A stretch of 64,000 nucleotides of DNA, from positions 106,284,501 through 106,348,500 of the forward strand of contig CM075669.1 of the NCBI GenBank assembly GCA_037962975.1, in the 5' to 3' direction. This document shows, one piece after another, positions 1-10,754 of this stretch; the first letter of the stretch is position 1; each line of letters starts with the position of its first letter. A program made the position numbers and the translations under genes. The notes beneath the pieces were generated by a model that was given only the letters and a program-made list of their open reading frames with translations, searched no databases and was not told the origin of the DNA. Source of the DNA: Clitoria ternatea. Lineage: Eukaryota; Streptophyta; Magnoliopsida; Fabales; Fabaceae.

Positions 1-360
1 CCCTTTACTTTCCAGTCGCCTATGAAGGCACCCTTTACTTTCCAGTCGCCTATGAAGGCACATTCTACCTTTTCAGTCACTTATGAAGGCACCCTTTACC
101 TTTCCAGTCACCTATGAAGGCACCCTCTACCTTTCCAGTCGCCTATGAAGGCACCCCCTACCTTTCCAGTTGCCTATGAAGGCACCCTCTACCTTTCTAG
201 TCACCTATGAAGGCACCCCCAACCTTTCCAGTCGCCTATGAAGGCACCCTTTACCTTTTTAGTCGCCTATGAAGGTACCCTCTACCTTTCCAGTCACCCA
301 GCAAGGCACCCTTTACCTTCCAGTCGCCGAATGAGGCACCCTTTATTTTCAGTCTATCGG
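1..360. repeat. 30-31-bp tandem array
   Basis: About 11-12 head-to-tail units of 30-31 bp run from the window edge. Each carries a core like CCAGTCGCCTATGAAGGCAC followed by a CCCTYTACCTT spacer. Units near the right end are degenerate (CCCAGCAAGGCACC, CCGAATGAGGCACC). The array is cut by the window start, so its full size is unknown. No ORF follows the period. It is probably part of a retroelement untranslated region or LTR, but nothing in the unit identifies a family. Confidence 0.9.
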
Positions 361-780
361 GGGTAAACCCCGATCTTCTCACCTCCTGTTAACTGAAAGA
401 TAATCTTTCCCGGTCAATTCAAAACTCAAAAAAAACAAAAAAAACAAAAAAAAATAAAAAGATAAAAAGAATAAAAAAAATAAAAAAATCCAGAAAAATC
501 AAAAAAAAAGAAAAAAAAGAAAAAAGAAAAAAGAGAGACAGATGTGGAAAGTGCCCGTCTTTAAAGAGGAAAAGGTCACACCGATTTGTGATTGCCAACA
601 CCGTCTGACGCCATACCAATCAAAAGGTCCCACCAGACCCTTACATCGGTGTTCATATCTTTACTTCCTTTTCACTTCAAAAACACAGAAGCTTCGTGTT
701 TCTTTTGTGAAAAAGAAGTAAAGAGGGGCATCTGTGAACACCTCTTTTGGTTCGGCCCAAGTGAAAAGAATTCTGAGAGA
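361..780. other. A-rich, gene-free spacer
   Basis: No gene is seen. Positions 419-535 are almost pure A with scattered G and T (AAAAAG and AAATAAAA runs). The T-rich complement gives a phenylalanine-rich open frame that is only a composition artefact. The flanks have no splice, tRNA or LTR-terminal signal that I can recognise. Confidence 0.7.
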
Positions 781-2191
781 ACTGAATTCCGACTCGGAAT
801 GATCATTTCCGAGTAAGGTGACTTGGAATGATCATTTCCGAGTAGGGAGTCTCCGAGTGAGACGTTGCTGAGTGGTATGTCTCAGAGTAAGGCCATTTTC
901 GAGTGGGCTTCAAGTGTGGGAGTTACTTCCAAATGAAGAAAAGGCTCTGACTATGAGTAAATACCTCTCGGGTAAAGACTCTTTTAATTTCCATGTGTCC
1001 GAATGATGATTCCTGAGTGGGTTATTCCGAGGGAAGACATTCCGAGCGAAATGAGACTGATTGAGTATCCCTCAGGTGGAGATAAATCCGAGTAGAAAAT
1101 TCCCGATTAAAGCCACTCCAAATGAATAAATACCGCCCAAAGATATACGTCCGAGTGAAGGATTACCGATTGAAGCAGGGACTAGATTTGGGGACAAGTG
1201 CCTTTTTCTAGACAAAGATGTTTTTGGGTGGAGGGCTCCCGATTGATGCCGCTTTGAATGAAAAGCGAGTCTGATTTGGGATAAGTGCTTTTTCTGGGCA
1301 AAATTGTTTCCGAATGGAGGATTCCCGAGTGAGTTGATTCTGAATGAAAAAAACTCTGAACTTTGAAAGAACACTTGTCAGGCAAGGATGTCTCCGAGTG
1401 GTGTGTTTTGGAGAAGATGGCATTCTGAGCAAAGAACAAGTCTTTCCAAGTGGTGTGTTTCGGAGAGATGTATTTCCGAGTGTAGAAAATCTCTGATCTC
1501 AAATGAGCCTCTTTCGGGCAGCATCTCTTTCAAGGCATACTTCCGAGTAGGGCAAAGAAAAGGTCCGACCGGAAATGAGCCTTTTCGGGCAGAAACTTTC
1601 AAGGGCCATATTTCCCAGAGGGATGTCACCGAGGAAGCCGTTTCCAAATTGGTTGCTGCCGAGAGATATATTTCCGAGTGCAGAAAATCTCTGATCTCGA
1701 ATGAGCCTCTTTCGGGCAGCATCTCTTTCAAGGCATGCTTTCAGTAGGGAAAATATAGATCCGAGTAGGGTGCCCCGAGTGGGACATTTCCGAATGAGTC
1801 ATTTTCAAGAGATGTGTTTCTGAGCGAAGAAACACTCTGGTTCCAAAAGGATCACTTCTGAGTTCCATACTTCTGAATATGGTATTTCCGGGTGGATCGA
1901 CTCTGAGATAATTATTCCCGAGCAAAGACAGGCTCTATGAATGGATATTTTTTGAGCAGACGCATCTGAGTAGGGTGTATCCGAGTGAATCATCTCCGAG
2001 TGGTTTACTTCCAAGAGATGTGCTTCCCTTTGAAGAAAGACTTTGAAGGAATACCTCTCGGGCTGAGGCATTCAAGTGAAGAATTCCCGAGCGAATGAAT
2101 TTTAAATGGTTCTGACTTTGAAGGAGCTTGTCGGCCAGAGGTATAGCCGAATGAAATATTTTATAGGTGTTTCTGAGTAATATGTTCCCGA
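781..2191 (+). repeat. CCGAGTG-motif-rich repeat region
   Basis: The motif CCGAGTG and near variants (CCGAATG, CCGAGCG, CTGAGTG) recur dozens of times on the + strand at irregular 15-60-bp spacing, usually preceded by TT. A longer segment is duplicated: about 80 bp at 1470-1550 and again at 1670-1750, sharing the word CTCTTTCGGGCAGCATCTC. The open frames here on both strands overlap each other and simply translate the motif. The same heptamer marks the LTRs of elements A and B, so this is probably LTR or internal DNA of a related retroelement. No terminal structure was found. Confidence 0.7.
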
Positions 2192-2412
2192 GTGGTCCAC
2201 TTCCGAGCAAAGCACCTCCGATTGAAGAAATTCCAGTTGAGTGCTTTAAGCAGTGGTCCACTTCTGAGCAAAGCACCTCCGATTGAAGAAATTCCGGTTG
2301 AATGCTTCAAGCAGTGGTCCACTTCCGAGCAAAACACCTCCGATTGAAGAGATTCCGGTTGATTGCTTCAAGTAGTGACACTTCCGAGCAAAGCACCTCT
2401 GATTCAAGCTTT
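2192..2412 (+). repeat. 61-bp tandem repeat, about 3.6 copies
   Basis: Units start at 2192, 2253, 2314 and 2374 with GTGGTCCACTTCCGAGCAAA (the last is shortened to GTGACACTTCCGAG) and continue with CACCTCCGATTGAAGARATT. The period is 61, 61 and 60 bp. The unit contains the CCGAG core of the surrounding region, so the array arose by local amplification of that repeat. Confidence 0.9.
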
Positions 2413-3800
2413 CACTCGGTCTTTTATATGAGAGCATCTATTCCACTTGGATTAATTCCCACTGAGGATGGATACTGGCTGAGACACGAATTCGAGTCAC
2501 AAGGAAGAACGCCGATCTCATGAGTCCCTATTTGAAGAATCCATTCCTCCCATGCTGACTTGGAATTGCACTATCCAAGTGGATCCTTGAATTAAGGGGG
2601 GCGGCTGGCAATAGACAAAAGCAAAAATAATAAAGAATTCCCACTAGCCGCCGTTCTCCATGATTGTCGATGTCCAGGCTGTTTCTCTATCACACACCAA
2701 TGCACCATCCAAGTTGATTTATTAATCTTGTGGGGCGGATTCTGGAGAGAAATAAAAAGGGGATTCTGGAGCCTTCTTTGAGTCAAAAACTCTGCCTCCA
2801 ATTCCCTTACTCCGTCCGTTCAACAAGCCACATACCAGCTCCATAATTCCACAGCTGTTCCAACACCACACCGGTGTCTAGCTCTCTCTCGTCACATCGG
2901 CGTCAAGCTCTCTCTTATCACATCGGCACCCAGCTCTCTCTCTTGTCACACCGGTCCCGCTCTGTTCCTCATTTTCAATGCTTGTATTATTTATTTCTCT
3001 ATCAAATTAATTGTTGTTCGAAGAGTCCATTTCCTTTTCAATTAGTAATTAATTTCTATTGATTGGATTAGTCCCCCACCAGGATCTGTTCCTCATTTTC
3101 AATACTTGTCTTATTTATTTAATCTCCACCAGGACTTATAATAAATATTAACAAGAATAAGTGTTTCACATATTTTTATTGGATTAGCCTAAAAATTGTA
3201 ATAATAATAATAATTATTATTATTATTATTATTTTCTACACAATTTCCTTAGAACCAGTACACGTGTGAAGAACTTCGCCTTGTATGAGTTCTCTTCAAA
3301 AGCATCATCCACCATTAATCTCTTAGTCTTTTCCTTAAAAACATCGTCAAGAACTACGTAACCCTGATTTCTTAGTAATCACATTCTCTTCAAAAGCTCT
3401 CTCAGAAAGCTGGTAGAAATCAGCAATAGATTATTTTTAGTGCTTATATTTGCTTGTATTAGCCTTTTAGTTACTTGAAAATAATTATCCATACAATATA
3501 ATTACTTAGAAGCTATAATTTTCAAATATGTATTTTTAAATTTGAAAAATAAATTTTGAATAATTTAAATTTAGGATATTTTTAATTAATTAATGTTCAT
3601 ATTATAGTTTTAGATATTTTTAAATATAAAAGTAATTATACAATTAATATACAAATATATAATAAAGTTATATATTAAAAAATAGTTTGTCAAACTACTT
3701 TATCTTCTGATTAATTGCGCATTCTTATTATGCAGGAAGCTATTTACAATACAAAGTACAATTTGTTTGGGTGAATCAAAAGGCTGATAAAGAGGTGAGT
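2413..3800. other. Gene-free sequence up to element A
   Basis: No convincing gene is seen. 2875-2960 has three short copies of a unit containing AGCTCTCTCTYRTCACATCGG. The words CTGTTCCTCATTTTCAAT and TTATTTATT recur at about 2960 and 3090. 3190-3235 is a (TAA/TTA)n stretch. 3480-3735 is very AT-rich. 3736-3794 is a 59-bp segment bounded by a good acceptor (TTATTATGCAG) and donor (AG/GTGAGT), which looks exon-like but cannot be joined in frame to anything. Confidence 0.5.
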
Positions 3801-4938
3801 CGCACTGTAACATCCTAACTTTTGGATTAGGGGTTGATTAAAATTTAATTACCGATTAATGGTTAATTGGAGTTTAATAGCCAATTAGGCTAATTATTGA
3901 ATAATGATAATAATAATAATAATGGGGAAAAGACATTGGTGCCCTTGGACCATTGGTGGGTCCGGTTCCTTTCTATCCTTCTCTCCCTCAATTCCCACGC
4001 TGATGGGACGGCTGGTTGGTGGTGATTAGATGGTTGATAGACTTGCATTAAATGTGAGGGTGAGGGCTGATGGGAGAGTGAACTGATGGAGGTGTGTTAA
4101 TAAGCTCCAGCTTTGGTTTCCCTTCTCATTCTCTTCACTTCTCTCGTGTTGCATGTTCTGGAGGAGAGAAACGCTCCTCCTTCTCTCTAGAATTTGTTGA
4201 GGCTTCTGCCTATTTGTCTTCACCTTTGTCTCCTTCATCTTCTTCTTCCACTCACTCCTTGTGTTGAACCAAGTGGAACGGTGTGGCTGTGAGTGGAACA
4301 GCGTGGTGGAGGAAAACAGCCTGTGGCTGTGTGTTTTGGAGGATGGGTTCCTCCTTTGTTTCCCCTGGTGCTTTTTCTTCTTCTTCTTCCTCTATTTGAT
4401 GGGCTGTTTGGGGGCTTGGTTGGGAGCCTGCAGCTGTGTGGTTGCCTCGGTTGTGGAAAGATGGTCCACTGTGTGAGCTGTGCTGTTGCTCGTGTGGAAG
4501 AAGGCATGGTTTGGTGCATGGAGGCATATTGATCTTCAATTGTTGGTGAGGACTAAGCTGGTCTTGTGGTGGAAAGAGCGCTTGGAGTCCTCTACTGTGT
4601 TGCGAGGACTGGTCGGTTTATGTGTGGGAGCAGAAGCCTGGGAATCCTCCACTGGACTGTGCGTGGAGTGATGTTGAGCCTTGGCAGTTTTGATGCCGTG
4701 TGGAGACAGAGCTGGTTCTCCATGATTGAGAGTAGAGTGGAGCTTGGAGTGTGGATGGCTTTGAGGCTCGAGTGGAGATAATGTGTGGTCCTCCGAGCTG
4801 TGAGCGTGTTGCTGGGACGACTGGGAGACATGTTGGCTCTTCCCACGATTGGAATGCCGAGCAGAGTGCTGCTGTGGCTGGGGCTGAGTCATTCTGTGTG
4901 AACGAGTGGCCATGTGACTGCTGGAAGCTTCATTCCAG

Positions 4939-6052
4939 GTAAGGGGGGCTTTGCATCTCAAATGCATGGTTTATGGATGGGTTTCCGAGTGAAATTGTCA
5001 CACTGTGTTGTGTTTGATGTGTGTTGTATTCTGTTTGAGTAGTAGCCCGGATATTGTATTATTTTGTGGCCATGGTGGTCTATATGATGTGATGTATGAT
5101 TTCCGTCCATATGATGTATGATGCTTGTTGATGATGTTTATGTTAGAATGTATGAGATGCATATGATGAATGCCGAGTGCATTGTGTGGTCCTCTACTAG
5201 TCCTTGTGTGTATTGTACATTTAAATGCATGTGAGCCTTGTTGATGTATATGCGTATGCTGAATGCATGTATGGGGACTGTTATGTTGAATGCCGAGTAG
5301 ACTTTATATATGAAAGCACAAGATGCTTATTGTAAAGGATAAATCCGAGTGATAGAGGATAATCCGAGTGGATGGCATGGTGATTGCCGAGTGGATGAGA
5401 TATAAGCTGAGTCATCTGATTCGCTGTGGAAATGCCAAGTGCATATAATGTTGAACGCTAATTATCGAGTGGGCAATCGGATGAATATGTGTTGAATGCA
5501 AGTGAATATGTGTTGAATGTGATGAAAGACCTCGAGTTGGACTCGAGGCAGTGCCTAGGGCACTAAGCGTGAAATGAGACGCTTGATGAAAGACCTTGGG
5601 TTGGACTCAAGGTAAATGCCGAGTGCATTGGCGTTGGACGCCGAGTGAATGAGACTGTATGCACCCGATTCGCCACTGGAATGCGTTGGACGTCTATTAC
5701 CGATTGGCAATTAGATGAAACATGTGAGAATATGATTAAGTCCTTTGAGCTGGGCTCAGGTAGACTCCTTGAGCGTGGCTCGGAGTATGAATATTATTGA
5801 TATAGTGTTGGGATAGATTTGGGGTAAAATCCGATTGGATGAATATATGATTATTGAGGATGTTGTGCTTATAGCCGAGTGAAATGGGTGAATTCCCGAT
5901 CGGATGATGTTTATGATTGTTCATATTAAATGGCAGTGTGTATGCTTTGATTGATGGTAGATGTATTATTGTATAATTGAGGATTGTGGTAAAATCTGAG
6001 TCAGTAACTGTCATTTAATATGTAAAGCTCACCCCTACACCATTTTTTTCAG
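4939..6052 (+). other. Candidate intron inside the element A LTR
   Basis: A donor CCAG/GTAAGG at 4939 is preceded by CTGGAAGCTTCATT, and an acceptor with a long pyrimidine run (CCATTTTTTTCAG) ends at 6052, giving an 1114-bp intron candidate. Both junctions and flanks recur in both LTRs of element B, where the matching segment is 1144 bp in each. Similarity at both ends of a poorly conserved middle is what an intron would show, but splicing is inferred from sequence alone. Confidence 0.45.
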
Positions 6053-7250
6053 TATGTGCAGGTCGGTCGGAAATGATGTGAAGGACTCAAGTCCGAGTGA
6101 TGTGCACTCCGACTGTTGAGTGCTTATGTTGTATATATATATGTTGTGTATAGGCAGTGTTAAGCCTTGGCCGGCTCATATGTCAGTGTTGTATAATGAA
6201 TACAAATATATATGTATAGGAATCCGAGTGCCTATTTATATAAATATAGCTTACATTGTTATCATGTATTGTATCGAATTACAAGTGTTGATAAATGAGT
6301 AATGTTAAGATGCTAGTACTCCGAGTGTATGAATATATATATATATATAAGTGTTTTATGTTGATTTGATGCTTCTTATCGACTGGGATAAGTAGTTGAA
6401 TGAATAATGATAACATGTGTTGGAATTGGCTGAGTGATTATGGATAGAATAATGTTAAGGTAAAGCATTCCGAGTGAAACATTATTGTGGGAGCCAAGCC
6501 GAGTGAGGCTAAATATGTGGCCTTTTCCGAGTGAATAGGCTTGAATGATTCCCAGTGAAAAATATGGGTAAACCCCGAGTGGGGAATGATTTGAATATCC
6601 CGAGTGGAAATCCGAGTGAATCTTTTCCGAGGGAAGATTTGTTATAATGGGTTAGATTGGAATATATTCTAAGTGTGTGATACATGTATAGTCCGAGTGA
6701 ATAAAATGATCTATTCCGAGTGGTTAGGATCTGAGCAAGTCCGAGTGGGACTTACTAAATGAATTCCCCGAGTGAATAAGGTTCCATATTCCGAGTGATT
6801 AAGATCATGTATCCCAAGTGGTTAAGCATTGAATAAGTCCGAGTGACTTAACTTGGTGAATATTCCGAGTGATTTAGGGCTAGAGTAAACCCGATTGGAA
6901 CTTGACTGTTGGGATCCTTTCCAAGGAGAAAGGAGGTTGAGTATTCTCCGAGTGTGAGAAGTGTAATTATGCCGAGTGATGAATGTGTAAGGTAATCCCG
7001 ATTCAATTGTGGTTGGAATACACCGAGTGGTGTTTGATTGGGAAGTATTCCGAGTGAGGGGTTTATGGAATCCGAGTGGGATAACCCTCATTTCACGAGT
7101 GGATTATTGTGTGGCCTTGTGGATAAAAATATAAGGAACTGAGTTATGGGATGTATATGTGTGTGAGGTCGTTTTCGTGTGATTGGAACCCCTGACTCCA
7201 AGTGAATGGATGTCTCGATTCCGAGTGTTTGGATAGCCGAGTGTGGCTTC
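5341..7250 (+). repeat. Dispersed CCGAGTG heptamer array (element A LTR)
   Basis: By hand count about 29 exact CCGAGTG copies plus many one-base variants (CCGATTG, CTGAGTG) occur in 1.9 kb, all on the + strand. Spacing is irregular (about 15-150 bp) and the sequence between copies is not itself repeated, so this is not a tandem satellite. TT, AT or GT usually precedes and G or A follows. It could be a protein-binding array or a relic of expansion; the sequence does not decide. Confidence 0.8.
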
Positions 7251-7400
7251 TCGCTTCAGCGAACAAGGTATTCGCTCCAGCGAGTGTGGTTTCGATGGAA
7301 GGCTTTTGAGTGGTTTCGCCCAAGCGATTGAGTGCTCGCCCGAGCAAATTGAGCTGTCTCACCCAAGCGGAGTCGGATCTCGCTTGAGCGAGTGTGCGTG
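7240..7400. repeat. CGCTTGAGCG palindrome cluster (element A LTR)
   Basis: At least six copies of short palindromes of the form TCGCTYNAGCGA lie in 160 bp (TCGCTTCAGCGA, TCGCTCCAGCGA, TCGCTTGAGCGA, CGCCCAAGCG). The same motif clusters at the matching place in element B and in the remnant near 56.6-57.0 kb. Confidence 0.75.
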
Positions 7401-7569
7401 GTGCTGTTAGGTTCGCTCAGGCGCTTTATGTGCTTCCGCTGAATGGCCTTTATTTTCCCTTTCCTTCCATTCCCTTCATTTGTACCCGGTTGCCTTGTGG
7501 TTTATTTTTGGGAAAAATTTTCCCTGTTTTTCAGTTTTATTTATTTATTAAACTAAGGGTGTTTCATTT

Positions 7570-7581
7570 TGGTATCAGAGC
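7570..7581 (+). promoter_or_regulatory. Element A primer binding site
   Basis: TGGTATCAGAGC lies 3 bp after the 5' LTR end. It is the usual plant match to the 3' end of initiator tRNA-Met, which primes minus-strand DNA synthesis. Confidence 0.9.
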
Positions 7582-9338
7582 AGACCAAAAGGTCCATGGC
7601 CAAGGTATGCTTACCGAGTGTAAGCGGTTGTGTGTAATGTGACCGGTTGTCATCATTGCTTGTGGTATTTCTCAGCCTAAGTCGGCTGTGAGGGAGTATA
7701 ATGATGGGTGTTGAGACCCTCCTGTGTATTAAAACTGTGTTGGTTGGTGGGGCCTCTTGTGCAGGCCATGATAGTGGCTCGTAGTTGAGATATACTGATC
7801 GAATGGATTAGAACTCATATGTTGAGTTAGCTGAGTGAATAATATTGAGGAATCCCATAGTGGGAGGGTTTGAAATTGTGTAATTGCTTGTGCCATTTGT
7901 GATGGATGCTTTATTCCCTTGGCACGTGAACTCCCACATGGTATATGATGTAATTGATTAGTTGCAGTCCCTAGGTTGAAAATTTAAATATGATCATGAA
8001 TGAATAAATGTGAAATCAGGTATATGTCGAATTGGGATTGTGTCTCGGTGGTTGGCTGAGGAAACCGAGTGAATGGTTATTAGATGTTAGGCCACTAGGC
8101 ATGATCAAGTGGGATCGGTATTAGTAAGATGGATACCTGAGAGATTGGAAAACTGGGTGAGAATTGATATGGTTGGGTACCTGTTTGGTTTGGGTACTGT
8201 CTCGGTTTTGTGGTTGAAAACCGAGTGAATTGTTGATTGAGTTGTTACCCGGTGTTGTATATTTGAGTGAGTGTAATGAATTATTGGCTTAAGGCTAAGT
8301 TATGGCCGGTAAATGGATGATGGCATTGAGGATTATTAGGCTGATTGGCCAATGGTTTATGATAAATAAGATTAAATAAGAGATATTTACTCGATTTGGA
8401 CTGGAAACCGATTGCTTTTATGCCATTTTATGGTGTGTGTGACTGGCATTTGATGATTATTATCATGAGATTTACACTAGGATAAGTGTATGGATGATAT
8501 GTATGCCTTGTGTGGGTCGGAATTATACTGTTGGTATACCATTTTATAGTGATGGTGATGGATGGTTGCCGACTGTTGGCATGTGATGCACCATTATGGG
8601 TGTGTAAAAATGCTGTTGATGAGTATAAATTGCCATAAATTCTCATATAGATTAATATTATCCGAGTGACTTTGGTCGGTATAAGTGAAAAAAAATTTGT
8701 GAGGATGCTGTTTCGGTATGACTCTACATGCCATAGGTATTGTGGCAGTGTGCATCTTGCAGTGACTTTATACAATTGTTGTGACCCTATAGGAATGAGG
8801 CATCATCCTATAAGTTGGATGCAGCAGTTCATAGGTCGGGCAAGTGAGACTGTAGCTGCTTATGGGGATGTCTTGAGTCTATCGGACTGCTCCAAGCAAA
8901 GATAAGAGTGTGTCGAGTGTGCAGTAAATATTAGTGTATCAAAATGTGGATGAGTGAATGAAAAGAATGTAATTCCGAGTGGAATCTTTCTGGGAAAAAG
9001 AATAGCTGAGTGGTGTGAAGTTTTCTGAGGCGAAGTAAAGCCTTGAATTTGGTGTACTGCTCGAGTTGGAATGTTTCCGAGCAGTACATACCCGAATGGG
9101 TGATTTCTGAGTCGGATGTGACACTTCCGAGTGGAAGGTGTTAAGAGTGTGATGTCTCGGAATTTCTTGTGGTGTGATCGGCAAACCGCTTGAGAGGTGA
9201 GATTATGCCGATTGGAATTGACTGGTCGGTGAATGCTTGGAAAGCATTGGTATATAATTGTTTTGAATGGCATGCGGTGATATGCCGAGCTGTTTATTGA
9301 GGCAGGTTTATGTTGAATTTCGAGGACGAAATTCCTTA
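7582..9338 (+). other. Element A gene-free interior
   Basis: There is no retroviral domain and no ORF over about 170 codons. The ORFs present lack motifs and overlap on both strands. CCGAGTG-type motifs continue at low density. A block at about 8728-8900 is strongly similar to the interior of element B (30050-30232, opposite strand). This is the expected content of a LARD-like interior, with replication or packaging signals but no genes. Confidence 0.8.
8728..8900 (+). other. Block conserved between interiors of A and B
   Basis: This stretch aligns without gaps over most of its length to the reverse complement of 30050-30232 in element B, with only about 11 substitutions in roughly 170 bp by hand. 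Both copies have an open frame (79 and 76 codons) sharing words such as NCCDPIGMR and SWMQQFI. However, about 9 of 11 differences change the amino acid, so selection on that protein is not supported. A cis-acting RNA or DNA signal, or simply recent common ancestry, is more likely. Confidence 0.6.
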
Positions 9339-9352
9339 AAGGTGGGGAGAAG
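9339..9352 (+). promoter_or_regulatory. Element A polypurine tract
   Basis: AAGGTGGGGAGAAG directly abuts the 3' LTR start TGTAACATCC and follows TTTCGAGGACGAAATTCC. This is the plus-strand primer site arrangement of plant Ty3/gypsy elements. Confidence 0.9.
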
Positions 9353-9811
9353 TGTAACATCCTAATTTTTGGATTAGGGGTTGATTAAAATTTAATTACC
9401 GATTAATGGTTAATTGGAGTTTAATGGCCAATTAGGCTAATTATTGAATAATGATAATAATAATAATAATGGGGAAAGGACATTGGTGCCCTTGGACCAT
9501 TGGTGGGTCTGGTTCCTTTCTCTCCTTCTCTCCCTCAATTCCCACGCTGATGGGACGGCTGGTTGGTGGTGATTAGATGGTCGATGGACTTGCATTAAAT
9601 GTGAGGGTGAGGGTTAATGGGAGAGTGAACTGATGGAGGTGTGTTAATAAGCTCCAGCTTTGGTTTCCCTTCTCATTCTCTTCACTTCTTTCGTGTTGCA
9701 TGTTCTGGAGGAGAGAAACGCTCCTCCTTCTCTCTAGAATTTGATGAGGCTTCTGCCTCTTTGTCTTCACCTCCGTCTTCTTCATTTATTTATTAAACTA
9801 AGGGTGTTTCA
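9353..9811 (+). repeat. Element A 3' LTR, internally deleted (459 bp)
   Basis: It starts TGTAACATCCTAAT and ends GGTGTTTCA like the 5' LTR, but about 3.3 kb (equivalent to 4239-7541) is missing. The junction lies in a T/C-rich stretch (CTTCTTCATTTATTTATTA) with a few bases of shared sequence. Since both LTRs are copied from one template, the deletion should be later than insertion or have arisen during reverse transcription. The exact CGCAC duplication shows the two ends belong together. Confidence 0.9.
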
Positions 9812-9816
9812 CGCAC

Positions 9817-10750
9817 TTTTTTAATGCATATGTTTCTACGATTATATTGTATTTTTCTTTATTTTATACCATATGCTGGAGGTCCTTAGCTTATGAAGTT
9901 GTTTTAGGTATCAAGGCCATACTAACTAGTTGAATTTGAAATAATATTTAGAAAGGGAGTCAGAAAGCTAATGAGTTTCGCAACATAATCAACATTTATA
10001 ACTCTTATGTCATTAATTTGACAACTCTTTTTGAATGCAAGGCTGCATTTTAGATTGTGCAGAGATGATGGATGTGGTCTCAAAAAAGGACTTTTGGTAC
10101 AGCTATGGAGACCACCGGTGCTGTCTCTCTCAACTTCTTTCTAAAGCTTAGTATTTATTTATTTGATGGTCTATTTCCTTTTCTCTGTGGGTGTATCCTC
10201 TAAAATTCCAAATTAAGGATTGGCGTGTACTACTCCGTTGTAAGGATTGGCGTATACTACTCTGTTGTAGGTAGATTAATAGTGGTTAATGTTGTTACCA
10301 CTTTGTTAGCAGCAATTTATATAGTTATATAGTTTTAATTTTTGTTTTTGTAGACAGTTTCTCTATTGATTTATCTGTTGAAAAGGTATGTTGATTATAT
10401 AAGGCCACATGAGGAAAGTAAATGTAAAAATATTGTTAATTTGCTTGTAATGTGTACTAACACTGTATCCATTAGAAAGGTAATACAAATTTCTCTTTAC
10501 CTTTTTTCTGTTAAATTTCTCTTTACTTACTTTGAAGACAAAGATGCTAATGTAAGAGCTATTAATATCCCTCAAGCATATTCTTGGAACTGATTTCAGG
10601 AGAAGCTTATCATGATAATCTATTCCAAGATGTTGATACTAATATGTTTGGTCAATTTTATTGTTTTAAGAAAATAAAATAATTATATTTCGTTAATACT
10701 TGGTACTTTTTAGACAAGAATCAATAATTTGGTTATAAAAAAATTATAAA
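9817..10750. other. AT-rich gene-free sequence
   Basis: No gene is recognised. A 55-bp segment at 10063-10117 has acceptor- and donor-like edges (GATTGTGCAG, CACCG/GTGCTG) but does not join in frame with the exon-like piece before element A. The phrase AAGGATTGGCGTRTACTACTC is duplicated at about 10215 and 10240. Confidence 0.5.
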
Positions 10751-10754
10751 AAAA

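Larger units (their letters stand above)
3806..7566 (+). repeat. Element A 5' LTR (3761 bp)
   Basis: It runs from TGTAACATCC to GGTGTTTCA. The start holds a short inverted repeat, CCTAA-N-TTAGG. The body contains about 29 exact CCGAGTG heptamers between 5341 and 7250, an intron-like segment (4939-6052), and a cluster of CGCTTGAGCGA-type palindromes near the 3' end. Positions 3806-4238 match the 3' LTR; 4239-7541 is missing there. Small open frames inside (for example 4235-4967 on both strands) overlap, show no domain and are treated as non-coding. Confidence 0.92.
3801..9816 (+). mobile_element. Element A: non-autonomous giant-LTR retrotransposon
   Basis: The element proper is 3806-9811, flanked by the perfect 5-bp duplication CGCAC (3801-3805 and 9812-9816). 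It starts TGTAACATCC and ends GGTGTTTCA, with a primer site for initiator tRNA-Met just inside the 5' LTR and a polypurine tract before the 3' LTR. The 5' LTR is 3761 bp, the interior about 1.79 kb and the 3' LTR only 459 bp. No gag, protease, integrase or reverse transcriptase can be read in any frame, so it fits the LARD class (large retrotransposon derivatives). The TTTCGAGGACGAAATT word before the polypurine tract is typical of plant Ty3/gypsy elements, suggesting such a helper. Element B is a relative. LTR divergence over the shared 430 bp is about 15 differences by hand (about 3.5%). Confidence 0.93.

Noticed and set aside
1072..2276. Several 90-119-codon frames rich in SEIHLSE / GNSSLG-like repeats
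   Set aside because: They are translations of the CCGAGTG repeat in different frames on both strands.
4026..4967. Overlapping 60-143-codon frames on both strands, repeated in part at 9573-9785
   Set aside because: They lie in the element A LTR, overlap each other and lack domains; the duplicate exists because the LTR is duplicated.
8666..8905. A small conserved protein shared by elements A (79 aa) and B (76 aa)
   Set aside because: About 9 of 11 nucleotide differences change the amino acid, which does not support coding selection; kept only as a conserved block.
3736..10117. Exon-like pieces 3736-3794 and 10063-10117 flanking element A, as if A sat in the intron of a host gene
   Set aside because: The first piece is open only in the frame ending in phase 0, and joining it to the second gives a stop at once (AGA TGA). 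No protein family was recognised.
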